Assembly: GCA_944326035.1 (NCBI GenBank)
Contig: CALVCS010000003.1
Span: 310,001 to 374,000, forward strand
From: an uncultured Alistipes sp.
GTDB lineage: Bacteria; Bacteroidota; Bacteroidia; Bacteroidales; Rikenellaceae
DNA: 64,000 nucleotides
Reading direction: 5' to 3'
The position numbers and the translations under genes were made by a program. Positions 1 to 9,328 of the stretch are shown one piece after another. Under the pieces are notes generated by a model. That model was not told where the DNA came from. It did not search any database and saw only the letters and a program-made list of their open reading frames with translations. Position 1 is the first letter of the stretch. Every line of letters starts with the position of its first letter.

Positions 1-99
1 TCGGCCAAGGCTGTAGGAGCCTCCCATATTTACTATGACGGGGAACCTCAGGTAGATGGATGGCAGGCCTACGGATTTTCCTGGATTGTGCGTCGCTGA
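1..99 (+). CDS. C-terminal end of a GIN-domain (DUF2807-like) protein, partial
   Basis: Frame 1 is open from the window edge to a TGA at 97-99 and encodes 32 residues. The motif GASHIYYDGEPQV resembles the end of the next gene (ASKIRYTGTPKI), where an alanine/serine-rich beta-helix ends in an Ile-x-Tyr-x-Gly-x-Pro turn. I infer that this is the tail of a paralogous DUF2807 'head GIN domain' surface protein, and that the two genes form a tandem pair. The start lies outside the window, so length and signal peptide cannot be judged. Confidence 0.55.
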   Translation, partial: SAKAVGASHIYYDGEPQVDGWQAYGFSWIVRR

Positions 100-139
100 G
101 GCCGGTGTTGCCAAAGAAATGAATACCAATTATAAGGCT

Positions 140-955
140 ATGAAAAAATTATTTGTTCTATTGTGTTTGATCCTGTCGGGGCAACTGTTGACTGCGCAGG
201 AAAAAATGGTTCGTCTGACCCGTTTTGAAGGGACGGACATTACGGGTGTGATTGCCTCCAGTGCTTTTAAGGTAGAGCTCTATCAGGGAGAAGAAACCCG
301 GGCCGAAGTGGAAATTCCGGCGGAGTTGGAAAATAAACTCGAATTTAATCTGGCCGCTGATGGTTCGGTCAATTTGGGCCTGAAGGGGCTGTCGTTGAAA
401 AAAAATCAGCAGCTCTCCGCCAAGATATATCTCAAAACGCTGAAAGCGATTCGGGGCAGTGGGGCCAGTCAGATCACGCTGGCTACGCCGGTAGAAGCAG
501 ATGCGTTGGTGATTGAACTGAGCGGCTCTTCCTTGCTGCAGGGGGAAGCGATTACGGTTCGGAATCAGACCGTGGTTGATTGCTCGGGATCCAGCAAATG
601 GAATGGGTCGATCGAAACCCGGTTGTTGCGTGCGACGTTGGGGGGTGCTTCCAAAGCCGTATTGACGTTGCAGGCCAATGAAACCGTATGGGAACTTTCG
701 GGCGCTTCGGACGCTACGTTGAGTGGGAGCGTGCCAACCGCCAACCTGACCGCCAAATCGGCCAGTTCGATCGATGCCAAAGCTTGCACGATCGAGTCGG
801 CGACGGTAACGGCCTCTTCGGCTTCGGGGATCATGCTCGGTCAACCCACCGAGTTGTCGGCGACGGCCAGTAGCGCATCGAAAATTCGGTACACTGGGAC
901 CCCGAAGATTGTCAAACTGGACACCTCCAGCGCTGCCACCATTCAGAAATATTAA
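140..955 (+). CDS. Exported GIN-domain (DUF2807) protein
   Basis: A 271-residue protein. I chose the ATG at 140 because it begins directly with a signal peptide (MKKLFVLLCLILSG, cleavage near TAQE). Another in-frame ATG at 119 would add seven polar residues. After the signal the protein is a long series of short strands rich in Ser, Ala and Gly (ASSASGIM, SASKIRY), as in the DUF2807 'putative auto-transporter adhesin head GIN domain' family. That family is common in Bacteroidota envelopes and its function is unknown. No enzyme motifs are visible. The gene starts 40 bp after a related partial gene and ends at a strong terminator. Confidence 0.75.
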   Translation: MKKLFVLLCLILSGQLLTAQEKMVRLTRFEGTDITGVIASSAFKVELYQGEETRAEVEIPAELENKLEFNLAADGSVNLGLKGLSLKKNQQLSAKIYLKTLKAIRGSGASQITLATPVEADALVIELSGSSLLQGEAITVRNQTVVDCSGSSKWNGSIETRLLRATLGGASKAVLTLQANETVWELSGASDATLSGSVPTANLTAKSASSIDAKACTIESATVTASSASGIMLGQPTELSATASSASKIRYTGTPKIVKLDTSSAATIQKY

Positions 956-984
956 TAACGGATCGGGAAAAATCCCACGATCCA

Positions 985-1019
985 TAAAAAAACAGCCTCT
1001 GTCAAGAGGCTGTTTTTTT
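985..1019. terminator. Bidirectional rho-independent terminator
   Basis: The arms acagcctct and agaggctgt enclose gtca, flanked by an A run upstream and a T run downstream. It can stop the plus-strand GIN gene and, from the other side, the minus-strand kdsA transcript. Confidence 0.85.
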
Positions 1020-1081
1020 ATGGACGCCGTGTGTGTAGGGCCGGGAGGTCCGTGGGCAGCCCGCTCCGTGTCGACTTCGAT

Positions 1082-1128
1082 GAGCGGCTCGAACGACGGG
1101 TTGCTCGAAGATGGGCGGCTCGAACGAC
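1082..1128. repeat. Two copies of a 14-bp direct repeat
   Basis: The sequence gcggctcgaacgac occurs at 1084-1097 and again at 1115-1128, a 31-bp period, in the short interval between the terminator and the end of kdsA. No function is apparent. Confidence 0.6.
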
Positions 1129-1169
1129 AGTTGTCTCGGATAACAGTTGATTCGGACGACCGTTGGCGA

Positions 1170-2000
1170 TTAACGGGGGGTAAAGGTGTTGATCGTGCCC
1201 CGGATGGCGGTCAGTCGTTCGAGCAACTCTTCCAGACGGTTGAGCGGCAACATGTTGGCACCATCGCTCTTGGCGTTGGCCGGGTCGGGATGGGTTTCCA
1301 TAAAGAGACCGTCGACGCCGACCGCTACGGCGGCCCGGGCGATGGTTTCGATCATGGCCGGTTGTCCGCCCGTAACGCCGCTGGTCGTGTTGGGTTGCTG
1401 GAGCGAGTGGGTAACGTCCATCACCACTGGATAACCCAACTCTTGCATGGTGGGAATGCTCCGCATGTCCACGATCAGATCGTGATAACCGAACATCGTG
1501 CCTCGATCCGTGAGCATGATGTGGGGATTTCCGGCGTCGTAGACCTTCCCGGCGGCAAAAGCCATCGCTTCGGGGGCCATGAATTGTCCCTTCTTGATGT
1601 TAACCGGTTTACCGGTGCGGGCGGCGGCGACCAACAAGTCGGTTTGCCGACACAGAAAGGCCGGAATTTGCAGAACATCCACATATTCGGCGGCCATGGC
1701 CGCCTCTTCGGCGCTATGAATGTCGGTGACGACCGGAACGTGGAAACGTTCCCGAATTTTGGCCAACAATTCCAGGGCCGCCCGATCGCCGATGCCGGTA
1801 AAGGAGTCCAAGCGCGAACGGTTGGCTTTACGGTACGACGCTTTGAAAATGTAAGGGATCTCCAGTCGGTCCGTGATGCGGCAAGCCGTTTCGGCTACCT
1901 CCATCAGAACGGTTTCATTTTCGACGACACAGGGACCGGCCATCAGAAAAAATTGGCCGCTGTCGGTGTGTTTCAGGTAGGGAATAGCTTCGAGTGTCAT
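1170..2000 (-). CDS. kdsA: 3-deoxy-8-phosphooctulonate synthase (KDO-8-P synthase)
   Basis: Condenses phosphoenolpyruvate with arabinose 5-phosphate to give KDO-8-phosphate, a precursor of the lipopolysaccharide inner core. The 276-residue length is normal. Family landmarks are FKASYRKANRS, PAFLCRQTDLL, KKGQF, TDRGTMFGY and METHPDP. Residue 24 (AGPC) is cysteine where the E. coli enzyme has asparagine, which marks the metal-dependent class, as in Aquifex. It lies 98 bp downstream of rarA on the same strand, so co-transcription is possible. The protein is cytoplasmic. Confidence 0.95.
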   Translation of the reverse strand: MTLEAIPYLKHTDSGQFFLMAGPCVVENETVLMEVAETACRITDRLEIPYIFKASYRKANRSRLDSFTGIGDRAALELLAKIRERFHVPVVTDIHSAEEAAMAAEYVDVLQIPAFLCRQTDLLVAAARTGKPVNIKKGQFMAPEAMAFAAGKVYDAGNPHIMLTDRGTMFGYHDLIVDMRSIPTMQELGYPVVMDVTHSLQQPNTTSGVTGGQPAMIETIARAAVAVGVDGLFMETHPDPANAKSDGANMLPLNRLEELLERLTAIRGTINTFTPR

Positions 2001-2098
2001 GGTGTATCAAAGATTTAAAAGGTCAGATGGATGAATGTGCGCCGACCTCGGGACAACCGCGGATCGGGCGCTTTGAAACGAGAACGGAAAGGCCCCGG

Positions 2099-3373
2099 TC
2101 AATATTTTCCTTTCCACAGGGTTTGGATCCTGCGGGCCAGTTCCTCTTCCCGCGGATTTTCGCCCGGCTCGTAAAAACGTCGGCCTTCCAACCCTTCGGG
2201 CATAAACTCCTGTTCGGTAAAATGGCCTTCGTAATCGTGGGCGTATTTGTAGTTGGCCCCGTATCCCAACTCTTTCATCAGGGAGGTAGGGGCATTGCGG
2301 ATATGCAGCGGCACCGGGCGGTCGGTGGTGTCGTGTCCGACGAGCTGGAGGGCGGCTCCGATGGCCTGATAGGCCGAGTTGCTTTTGGGGCTGGTAGCCA
2401 GGTAAATGGTGGCTTCGGCCAACGGAATCCGGGCTTCGGGCATCCCGATCTTGTGAACGGTGTCGAAACAGGCATTGGCCAGCAGCAGAGCATTGGGATT
2501 GGCCAGCCCGATGTCTTCGGCCGCCAGGATCACCAGTCGACGGGCGATGAATTTGGGGTCTTCGCCTCCGCTCAGCATCCGGGCCAGGTAGTAGATGGCC
2601 GCATTGGGGTCGCTGCCCCGCACCGATTTGATGAAAGCGGAGATGACGTCATAGTGTTGTTCGCCGTTTTTGTCGTAGAGGGCGATATTCTGTTGCAGAC
2701 AGTCGGTGACGTTCCGATCGCTAATGACGATGGTGCCTTCGGTGGCATTGGAGAGGATATCGATGATGTTGAGCAGTTTGCGGGCATCACCTCCGCTGAA
2801 GCGAAACAGTGCGTTCGTCTCTTTGACCTCTACCTGACGGGTTTTGAGGATCGGATCTACCCGCAAGGCACGATCCAGCAGTTTTTGCAGGTCGTTTTCA
2901 TCCATGGCTTTCAGTACATAGACCTGGCAGCGGGAGAGCAGCGGGGAGATGACTTCGAACGAGGGGTTTTCGGTCGTGGCGCCGATCAGGGTGACGATAC
3001 CTTGTTCGACGGCCCCTAACAGGGAGTCTTGTTGGGACTTGGTGAAGCGATGGATTTCGTCGATGAACAGGAAGGGTGCCGGGGCGTTGAAAAATTGGCT
3101 TTTGCGGGCCTGTTCGATCACTTCGCGGACCTCTTTGACGCCGGAACTGATGGCCGACAGGGTGAACATTCGTCGGTCAAGCGAGGTGGCCACCAACCGG
3201 GCCAGAGTGGTTTTGCCCACGCCCGGAGGTCCCCACAAAATGAAGGACGGGACGTTCCCCGTTTCGAGAAACTTACGGAAAACCCCGTCGGGACCGACCA
3301 AATGGGATTGGCCGATGTATTCATCCAGGGTTTGGGGCCGGAGTCGTTCGGCCAGCGGAATATTGCTTTGCAT
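2099..3373 (-). CDS. rarA: Replication-associated recombination protein A (AAA+ ATPase)
   Basis: A 424-residue RarA/MgsA family protein, related to eukaryotic WRNIP1, that acts at stalled replication forks. The N-terminal AAA+ module has Walker A GPPGVGKT at residues 48-55 and Walker B FLFIDEIHRF at about 101-110. The C-terminal half carries family sequences such as DPNAAIYYLARMLSGGEDP and the tetramerisation region ending GYKYAH-like/YEGH. Length and start are typical. Two candidate -7 boxes lie about 90 bp upstream. Confidence 0.93.
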   Translation of the reverse strand: MQSNIPLAERLRPQTLDEYIGQSHLVGPDGVFRKFLETGNVPSFILWGPPGVGKTTLARLVATSLDRRMFTLSAISSGVKEVREVIEQARKSQFFNAPAPFLFIDEIHRFTKSQQDSLLGAVEQGIVTLIGATTENPSFEVISPLLSRCQVYVLKAMDENDLQKLLDRALRVDPILKTRQVEVKETNALFRFSGGDARKLLNIIDILSNATEGTIVISDRNVTDCLQQNIALYDKNGEQHYDVISAFIKSVRGSDPNAAIYYLARMLSGGEDPKFIARRLVILAAEDIGLANPNALLLANACFDTVHKIGMPEARIPLAEATIYLATSPKSNSAYQAIGAALQLVGHDTTDRPVPLHIRNAPTSLMKELGYGANYKYAHDYEGHFTEQEFMPEGLEGRRFYEPGENPREEELARRIQTLWKGKY

Positions 3374-3460
3374 CTTGATAGTCAGTCATTGCAGGGACGA
3401 TCTTTCCGAGAGGGCTCTTTCGTGGGGGCAACGAGGCCTCCGGCGTACCTGCGTGTTGGA

Positions 3461-3477
3461 CAAAAATAGCAAATATA
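3461..3477 (-). promoter_or_regulatory. Candidate rarA promoter -7 boxes
   Basis: On the minus strand TATATTTG (3470-3477) and TATTTTTG (3461-3468) both fit the Bacteroides -7 consensus TAnnTTTG. No clear TTTG is seen at -33. The rest of 3374-3692 holds no gene that I can see. Confidence 0.45.
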
Positions 3478-3692
3478 ATCGAGAAACGAGGGACTTTTCG
3501 AGGCTTTTGACCCGGGGTCGGCGGGGAGAAAACGAAAATCGGAGCCGGCAGGCGACAAAGCGGGCAAAGGATGAAAACCGAATATTCCGGAACTTTCAGA
3601 AAGACTGAGTGAGAACACCCAAGGGGGGGGGAGATGTCGTTATGGGGATCGGGAAGAGATCCGAAAAACAGCGGGCTTCCGGTGAAAAATTC

Positions 3693-3700
3693 TACCTTTG
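3693..3700 (+). promoter_or_regulatory. Bacteroidota -7 box before the exported beta-rich protein
   Basis: TACCTTTG matches TAnnTTTG exactly. It overlaps the ATG at 3698, so that ATG cannot be the translation start if transcription begins about 7 nt downstream. Confidence 0.6.
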
Positions 3701-3724
3701 TATAGAATCAAACGAGGGGAAATC

Positions 3725-4423
3725 GTGTCGACCAAAATTTTCTCGATGGTGCTGTTGGGGGGCGTGTTGCTTTGGGGCAGCGTGGGGACGGCCCATGGCC
3801 AACGGTGGACGGAAGCCTATCTGGAGCTGGGCAGTCCGGTGCCGGGGTCACGGGTCACCTACGGTCTGGCGGCCCTGACCGATTGGCGGATCGCCTCGTG
3901 GGTGAGCGTACAGGGGGGATTTCGGCTGGCCAATGCCTATCCGTCGGGCTGGGGCGATCTGCAGCTTGGCGCGCGATTTTTTCTCCAGAAACATTCGGAA
4001 CGATGGAGTTGTCAGTATCTGGTCAATTTCTCGTATTACGGGCCCTATCCGATGAATCAACTCTACCAGCGATTGACGTTTGCCTGGCGCTCCCCGCATG
4101 TGCAGGTGGAGTTGGGCAATGCGTTTGCCTTTTGGCTGGGCAGCGGGGTGGTCAAATATCAGCTGTTCAGTCCTGCGTTTTGGGTGCAGGGGTCGCTCAA
4201 AAAGGAGGACCATCCTTGGAATCTGAGCCTCTTTATTCGCAATTTCAACCGTTTCGAAGCCCATGGTGCCCGTTGTGTCGAATGGGGGGCTCAGGGTTCG
4301 GTCCGGGTGTCCCGACGATGGAGGGTGTTTTGTGAACCCTATATCGTGACCGCCGGGAATTTTAACGGAACGGCGACGTTTTATCATTTTAACTGTCTGT
4401 TGGGAGGGGCCTACGTATGGTGA
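3725..4423 (+). CDS. Exported beta-rich protein of unknown function
   Basis: Not a family I recognise. An upstream ATG at 3698 lies inside the promoter box, so I place the start at GTG 3725, preceded by gagggg. ATG 3746 is the alternative. A hydrophobic signal segment (MVLLGGVLLWGSVGTAHG) is followed by about 200 residues with alternating aromatic and polar positions (VQGGFRLANAY, YQRLTFAW, VQVELGNAFAFW), ending in Tyr-Val-Trp. This pattern suits a small outer-membrane beta barrel, which is inference. It overlaps the next gene by 7 bp, so the two are probably translated together. Confidence 0.6.
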   Translation: MSTKIFSMVLLGGVLLWGSVGTAHGQRWTEAYLELGSPVPGSRVTYGLAALTDWRIASWVSVQGGFRLANAYPSGWGDLQLGARFFLQKHSERWSCQYLVNFSYYGPYPMNQLYQRLTFAWRSPHVQVELGNAFAFWLGSGVVKYQLFSPAFWVQGSLKKEDHPWNLSLFIRNFNRFEAHGARCVEWGAQGSVRVSRRWRVFCEPYIVTAGNFNGTATFYHFNCLLGGAYVW

Positions 4424-5295
4424 AACTCATGCAAAGAGGTATGATGTGGTTGGGCTTGATGGGGCTGCTGGGTGGATCGAGCGCCTGTTCGACCTACGAT
4501 CTCGGGGGAGTGATTGCAGCCGGATCGTCAGTGCAGGAGCGGTTCGAACATTCGATCTCGATGCCGGATTGTGCCTCGCATCCCGCCACGATCCGCACTT
4601 CGCAGGAGAATTATCGGTTTCTGGTGGCCACGGACTTCCATCTGCGGGATCAGGGCGACTGGGATCGTCTGGGCGGTTTTTTGGAACGAGCCCACACCGA
4701 AAATTTTGTCGCAGGGTTGTTGTTGGGAGATTATATGTACGAGGCGGGCAGTTCGTTGGAACGTCTCCGCGATAGCCTGAACCGACGGCCGGAGGTGACC
4801 TATCTGACCGCTATCGGCAATCATGAGGTCTATAAAGAGGGCTACCAACAGGCCTATCGGCCGGTTTTCGGGGCGACCTGTTATGCGTTCCGGATCGAAT
4901 CTACCGACTACTCCGATCTGTTCATCGTGTTGGATTCGGCGAATGGTACTCTGGGCGTTCGACAGTACGACTGGTTGGAATCGCTGCTCGCCGAGGAACG
5001 GGACAAGGCCCGGCACTGTTTTATCGGGACGCATACCCATTTTTTTGCTCCGGCGGGGCATGTCGATCTCGTGTCGACCTATCCGGTCGACGAATGGATG
5101 AAGCTGCTCGATCTGTTTGCTCGGTATCGGGTGACGGCGGTGTTCTCGGGCCACTCTCATGTGCGGGATGATACGACGGTGGAGGGGGTTCGTTATGTGA
5201 CGGTCGCCTCCTGGTGTGAAGATGCCCGGGAGTGGTGTCAGGTGACGTGTCAGGCCGATGGAAGTTGGCAGATCGATTTCCGTTCCGTCGATTGA
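4417..5295 (+). CDS. Lipoprotein calcineurin-like metallophosphoesterase
   Basis: A 292-residue secreted phosphoesterase. A hydrophobic N-terminus leads to the lipobox LGGSSAC, predicting lipidation at Cys24 and attachment to an envelope membrane. The dimetal signature appears in order: ATDFHLR (D-x-H), LLGDYMY, IGNHEVY, GTHTHFF and FSGHSHV. These are the ligands of the calcineurin-like superfamily. Substrate cannot be told from sequence. It overlaps the preceding gene, and a second phosphoesterase follows 97 bp downstream, though the two are only distantly alike. Confidence 0.85.
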   Translation: MVKLMQRGMMWLGLMGLLGGSSACSTYDLGGVIAAGSSVQERFEHSISMPDCASHPATIRTSQENYRFLVATDFHLRDQGDWDRLGGFLERAHTENFVAGLLLGDYMYEAGSSLERLRDSLNRRPEVTYLTAIGNHEVYKEGYQQAYRPVFGATCYAFRIESTDYSDLFIVLDSANGTLGVRQYDWLESLLAEERDKARHCFIGTHTHFFAPAGHVDLVSTYPVDEWMKLLDLFARYRVTAVFSGHSHVRDDTTVEGVRYVTVASWCEDAREWCQVTCQADGSWQIDFRSVD

Positions 5296-5392
5296 GGGTC
5301 GACGTCGGGGCAAAAGAACAGATGGATATGAGCGAATGCTGTGCGACGGGGCCGGTTGTGGTCGCGCCGAAACGGAGTAATGAAAAAGAGTG

Positions 5393-5890
5393 ATGAAAAA
5401 AATAGGACTGATATCGGATACGCACGGGACGTTTGACACGCCGTTGCGTCAATTTCTGGAAGAGGTGGATGAGGTGTGGCATGCCGGGGATTTCGGCAGC
5501 CTGGAACTGGCGGATCAGATTGCCTCCTTCAAACCACTACGGGGCGTGTACGGCAATATCGACGGGGGCGTGATCCGTCGGGTCTATCCGCGATGGCAAT
5601 CGTTTGTCTGTGAGGGGGTCGAGGTGTTGATGACCCATATCGGCGGCTATCCGGGACACTATGCGCCCGGGGTGATCGAACGGCTGATGAGCAAACATCC
5701 CCGGCTGTTTATCAGCGGGCATTCGCACATTCTGAAAGTGATCTACGACCCGAAATACGAGCTTTTGCACATCAATCCCGGTGCGGCCGGTCTCAACGGT
5801 TTTCATGCGGTCCGGACCGCGGTACGGTTCACGTTGCAGGAGGGTCGGATTGAGGATCTGGAGGTCGGGGAGTGGCCACGCCGATACTAA
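5393..5890 (+). CDS. YfcE/MJ0936-type phosphodiesterase
   Basis: A 165-residue single-domain metallophosphoesterase. ATG 5393 gives MKKIGLISDTHG, the family N-terminus; a GTG lies immediately upstream. Metal-binding motifs are SDTHG, HAGDFGS, GNIDG, MTHIGG and ISGHSHI, with NPGAAG near the end. Homologues hydrolyse phosphodiesters such as bis-p-nitrophenyl phosphate or 2',3'-cAMP in vitro, but the physiological substrate is uncertain. Cytoplasmic, with no signal peptide. Likely in the same transcript as its neighbours on both sides. Confidence 0.9.
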   Translation: MKKIGLISDTHGTFDTPLRQFLEEVDEVWHAGDFGSLELADQIASFKPLRGVYGNIDGGVIRRVYPRWQSFVCEGVEVLMTHIGGYPGHYAPGVIERLMSKHPRLFISGHSHILKVIYDPKYELLHINPGAAGLNGFHAVRTAVRFTLQEGRIEDLEVGEWPRRY

Positions 5891-5945
5891 AACCGTCAGA
5901 GAGACCGTTATCCCCCTGAATCAATCTATGCAGAGGATAACGGTT

Positions 5946-8591
5946 ATGTCATTCAAACAAACCAACGTTTTGAATCAAGTGTTCGAGCGGGCGCAAGCGC
6001 TCGCCGAACGACAAGGGTACGCCCAGCTGACACTGGACCACCTGTTCTGGGCTGTCCTCGATCGAGATCATTCCCATGCGACCTATCTGTTGCGTCGGAC
6101 GCTGCGGGCGTGGGAACTCTCGCAGATGAAACAACGTGTCGAACGCGAATTGGAGCGGAAAGCTTACTGGCAGGGGAAGAACCGGACCGATCGGCCCGCT
6201 CAGCAGGAAGAGAAGAAACAACAGTTGTTGCTGCGCATGGCGGCCGAAGTGGAAGCGCACGGTCCGTCCGTACTCAATACGGGGCATTTGCTGATGGTGA
6301 TTCTGCGGGATCGTCGCTCTTTCGGATCGAGGCTGTTGGCGTCCCGTCATGTTCGGCCGTTTGAAGTGAAGGAGATCCTGCTCGATCTCCCTCCCAATGA
6401 AGATTATTACGAGGAGATGCGCGCGTTGGAGGAGTGGAACCCGCTGCCCAAAAGCGATCGCCTGCGACAGACGTTGGAATCTCTTCAATCGGAGCCCGGC
6501 TCTTCGGCGGATCGATCTCCGGTGGGGGGGCAAACGGCATCGGCTTCGTCGTCGACGGAGGTCGATGGCTTGTCGTCTTTCGGGACCGATCTGACGCGTG
6601 CTGCGGCGGAAGGACGTCTCGATCCGGTGGTGGGTCGGGAGGAGGAGATCGAACGGATGATTCAGATTCTGGGCCGTCGCAAAAAGAACAATCCGGTGTT
6701 GATTGGGGAGCCCGGTGTAGGAAAATCGGCGATTGTTGAGGGGTTGGCGTTGCGGATCGCCCAACGTCAGGTGCCGCCGGCGCTCTATCATAAACGCATT
6801 TTTTCGTTGGATATCTCCTCGTTGGTGGCCGGCACCAAATACCGCGGCCAGTTCGAGGAGCGGATCAATACGCTGGTGCGGGAATTAGCCCGCTCGCCTC
6901 AGACCATTTTGTTTATCGATGAGATACATACACTCGTCGGGGCGGGCAGTACGCAAGGCTCGCTCGATGCGGCCAACCTGCTCAAACCGGCCCTGGCTCG
7001 GGGTGAATGGCAGTGTATTGGGGCGACGACCTTGACGGAGTATCGGCAGTATATCGAAGCGGACGGTGCGCTCGAACGTCGTTTCCAACAGATTGTGGTC
7101 GAGCCTTTAACGGCGGACGAGACGTTGGAGATGTTGCGACGGATCAAATATCACTATGAAGAGTATCATGGGGTCCACTATACGGACGAGGCGCTACAAA
7201 GTTGTGTGAAACTGACCGAGCGTTATGTGACCGGACGTTTTTTCCCCGATAAAGCCATCGATGTCTTGGACGAGGCCGGTAGTCGGGCGCATTGTCGGGC
7301 GGTCGGGCGTCAGCATGCCCTTTCGATCCTGGACGAGCCGGGGCTCAAGGTCCCGAGCTCCTCTTCCTCACAGGAAAAAGAGGCCTCCACCCCAGATCCT
7401 GTATGTGCGGATCACCGACGAAAGGCGGACTCGGCCGACGGGCAGAAGGCCTTCCGAACCGATCCTCCGTGGACAGATCGTTACGCTGCGGTTGTGGGCT
7501 CCCAGGGGATGGAAACGGGGCCTTTTGGGGACGGTGAACGTATCGACACGAGGGATCGGATTGTGGTCGATGTCCCACAGATCCAGGAGGTGATCTCGGT
7601 GATGACGGGGATTCCTGCGCTCCAGCTCTCCCAAAATGAAAAAGAGCGACTGCGCGGTTTGTATGATTACTTTTCGTCGGTGGTGGTCGGACAGGATGAG
7701 GCGGTGAGGAAAGTGACGCGCGCTCTGCAGCGGAGTCGGGTCGGATTGAAAGATCCCGACCGACCGATCGGCGTGTTTATGTTTGTCGGGCCGACGGGCG
7801 TGGGGAAAACCTATATGGCCAAACAGCTGGCCCGTCACTTTTTTGACAGCGAGGAGGCGTTGGTTCGGGTCGATATGAGCGAATATGCCGAGAGACACAA
7901 TGTCAGTCGACTGATCGGATCGCCGCCGGGCTATGTCGGCTATGGCGAGGGAGGCCAGTTGACCGAACGGGTACGGCGGCGTCCCTATTGTGTGTTGTTG
8001 TTCGATGAGATCGAAAAGGCCCATCCGGAGGTTTTCAATTTGATGTTGCAGCTCTTTGACGAGGGGTGCCTGACCGATGGCTTGGGACGCAAGGTGGATT
8101 TCCGCCATACGATCATTATCATGACCTCCAATGTCGGGTCGCGGGAGGTGCAGCGTCGTCGACATAGCGTGGGGTATGAGACTCGCTACGCAGAGCAGCG
8201 GGCCGAGCAGGGACGGGACGAGATCTATCGTCGGAATCTGGAGCGGGTGTTTGCGCCGGAGTTCATCAATCGGATTGACGATATCGTGTTCTTCAACTCG
8301 CTGAGCGAGAAAGATATCCGAAAGATTGTCGAACTGGAGTTTTCGCGACTGGCGCATCGGGTCGACGAATTGGGGTATACCCTTCAGGCCAGCGAAAAGG
8401 CGAAGAAATGGTTGGTCGGCAAGGGCTATGAACCGATGTATGGGGTTCGTTCCTTGAAGCGGACTTTGTTGGATTGGGTGGAGGAGCCCTTGGCGGAGAT
8501 GATCGTCAATGGGAAGGTCAACGATGGCGATGTGATCGATGTCGGTTGCCGAAACGATGCGATCAGCCTGCGGGTCAAACAATCGGCCTGA
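5946..8591 (+). CDS. clpC: ClpC-like AAA+ unfoldase (Clp/Hsp100) with atypical middle region
   Basis: An 881-residue two-ring unfoldase. I chose ATG 5946 ([16 protein letters not shown]), the start of the Clp N-domain; ATG 5928 is possible. Walker A1 GEPGVGKS lies near residue 257, then [10 protein letters not shown]. Walker A2 GPTGVGKT lies near 615, then [11 protein letters not shown] and a D2 small domain. A VGY tripeptide after MTSNVGS sits where ClpC carries its VGF loop for ClpP docking, so it probably feeds ClpP (encoded at 32 kb). The ClpC coiled-coil/UVR middle domain is not visible. Instead, about residues 457-545 are Ser, Pro, Asp and Gly-rich and look disordered. It follows the YfcE-type gene by 55 bp. 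Confidence 0.85.
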   Translation: MSFKQTNVLNQVFERAQALAERQGYAQLTLDHLFWAVLDRDHSHATYLLRRTLRAWELSQMKQRVERELERKAYWQGKNRTDRPAQQEEKKQQLLLRMAAEVEAHGPSVLNTGHLLMVILRDRRSFGSRLLASRHVRPFEVKEILLDLPPNEDYYEEMRALEEWNPLPKSDRLRQTLESLQSEPGSSADRSPVGGQTASASSSTEVDGLSSFGTDLTRAAAEGRLDPVVGREEEIERMIQILGRRKKNNPVLIGEPGVGKSAIVEGLALRIAQRQVPPALYHKRIFSLDISSLVAGTKYRGQFEERINTLVRELARSPQTILFIDEIHTLVGAGSTQGSLDAANLLKPALARGEWQCIGATTLTEYRQYIEADGALERRFQQIVVEPLTADETLEMLRRIKYHYEEYHGVHYTDEALQSCVKLTERYVTGRFFPDKAIDVLDEAGSRAHCRAVGRQHALSILDEPGLKVPSSSSSQEKEASTPDPVCADHRRKADSADGQKAFRTDPPWTDRYAAVVGSQGMETGPFGDGERIDTRDRIVVDVPQIQEVISVMTGIPALQLSQNEKERLRGLYDYFSSVVVGQDEAVRKVTRALQRSRVGLKDPDRPIGVFMFVGPTGVGKTYMAKQLARHFFDSEEALVRVDMSEYAERHNVSRLIGSPPGYVGYGEGGQLTERVRRRPYCVLLFDEIEKAHPEVFNLMLQLFDEGCLTDGLGRKVDFRHTIIIMTSNVGSREVQRRRHSVGYETRYAEQRAEQGRDEIYRRNLERVFAPEFINRIDDIVFFNSLSEKDIRKIVELEFSRLAHRVDELGYTLQASEKAKKWLVGKGYEPMYGVRSLKRTLLDWVEEPLAEMIVNGKVNDGDVIDVGCRNDAISLRVKQSA

Positions 8592-8772
8592 TTCTTTGGA
8601 AGACGTTTGAAAAACAGAAGCTTATCGAGAAATGAACTCCTCGTTTGTTCAACGGAGAAATCATCGGGTCGTTCCCACTTAGGAAAGAGGGTTGTGGACC
8701 GGAACGGTCGCATAGACAGGGTGGGCGGGCCGTCGGAAAAGAAGGTTGCGTTGCACGCGGAGCAGAGGCCTT

Positions 8773-9312
8773 TTAAGAGAGGTAGAGCTCCAATAATCCT
8801 TCCGGCAGATCGAAGGTGAGGGTATGTGCATCGGTATCGATTTCGGCGATGAAAGCATCGACAGCCGGGATCAAGGCCTCCTGCCCATCGACCGAGAGGC
8901 GAAAGAGCGGATTGTCGCTATCGATGAACTCTTCGATGATGCCCCGATGTCCGGATCCGAGCAGGGCCTCATACCCGACGAGGTCTTCCAGGTAGATTTC
9001 GTCTTCATCCGCCTCTTCCTCGTCGTCCGGGTCGGCCAAGGGGCTATCCGACAGATAGAGTTCATGGCCGATCAGTTCGGAAGCGCGGCGCTGGGTGTCG
9101 ATATCGGCGAAGCGAACGGTGGCTCCGTTTTTGCCGCGGCGGTTGAAGTGTTCGAAAAAAAGAGGAACCGCTAATCCGTCGATTTCGACGAATAGCGGTT
9201 CACTCAGGGGATATATGTCCGGAAAAGTGTCGGACAGGGTCAGGGAGAGTTCCCCTTCCCGGCCGAAGAGCTTAGCGACACGTGCGACAGCCAACCACTT
9301 TCCTGCGGGCAT
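8773..9312 (-). CDS. rimM: Ribosome maturation factor RimM
   Basis: A 179-residue assembly factor for the 30S head that contacts S19 and helps 16S rRNA processing. It has the RimM N-terminal barrel (WLAVARVAKLFGREGELSL) and a C-terminal PRC barrel (YEALLGSGHRGIIEEF... EALIPAV). Between them, residues 94-106 are almost all Asp and Glu, an acidic linker longer than in E. coli RimM. It follows rpsP by 16 bp, the usual pairing. trmD is not next to it here. Confidence 0.9.
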   Translation of the reverse strand: MPAGKWLAVARVAKLFGREGELSLTLSDTFPDIYPLSEPLFVEIDGLAVPLFFEHFNRRGKNGATVRFADIDTQRRASELIGHELYLSDSPLADPDDEEEADEDEIYLEDLVGYEALLGSGHRGIIEEFIDSDNPLFRLSVDGQEALIPAVDAFIAEIDTDAHTLTFDLPEGLLELYLS

Positions 9313-9328
9313 GATCGGGATGCCGGAT

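Noticed and set aside
3698..3724. ATG 3698 as start of the exported beta-rich protein
   Set aside because: It overlaps the TACCTTTG promoter box, so it would lie upstream of the transcript.
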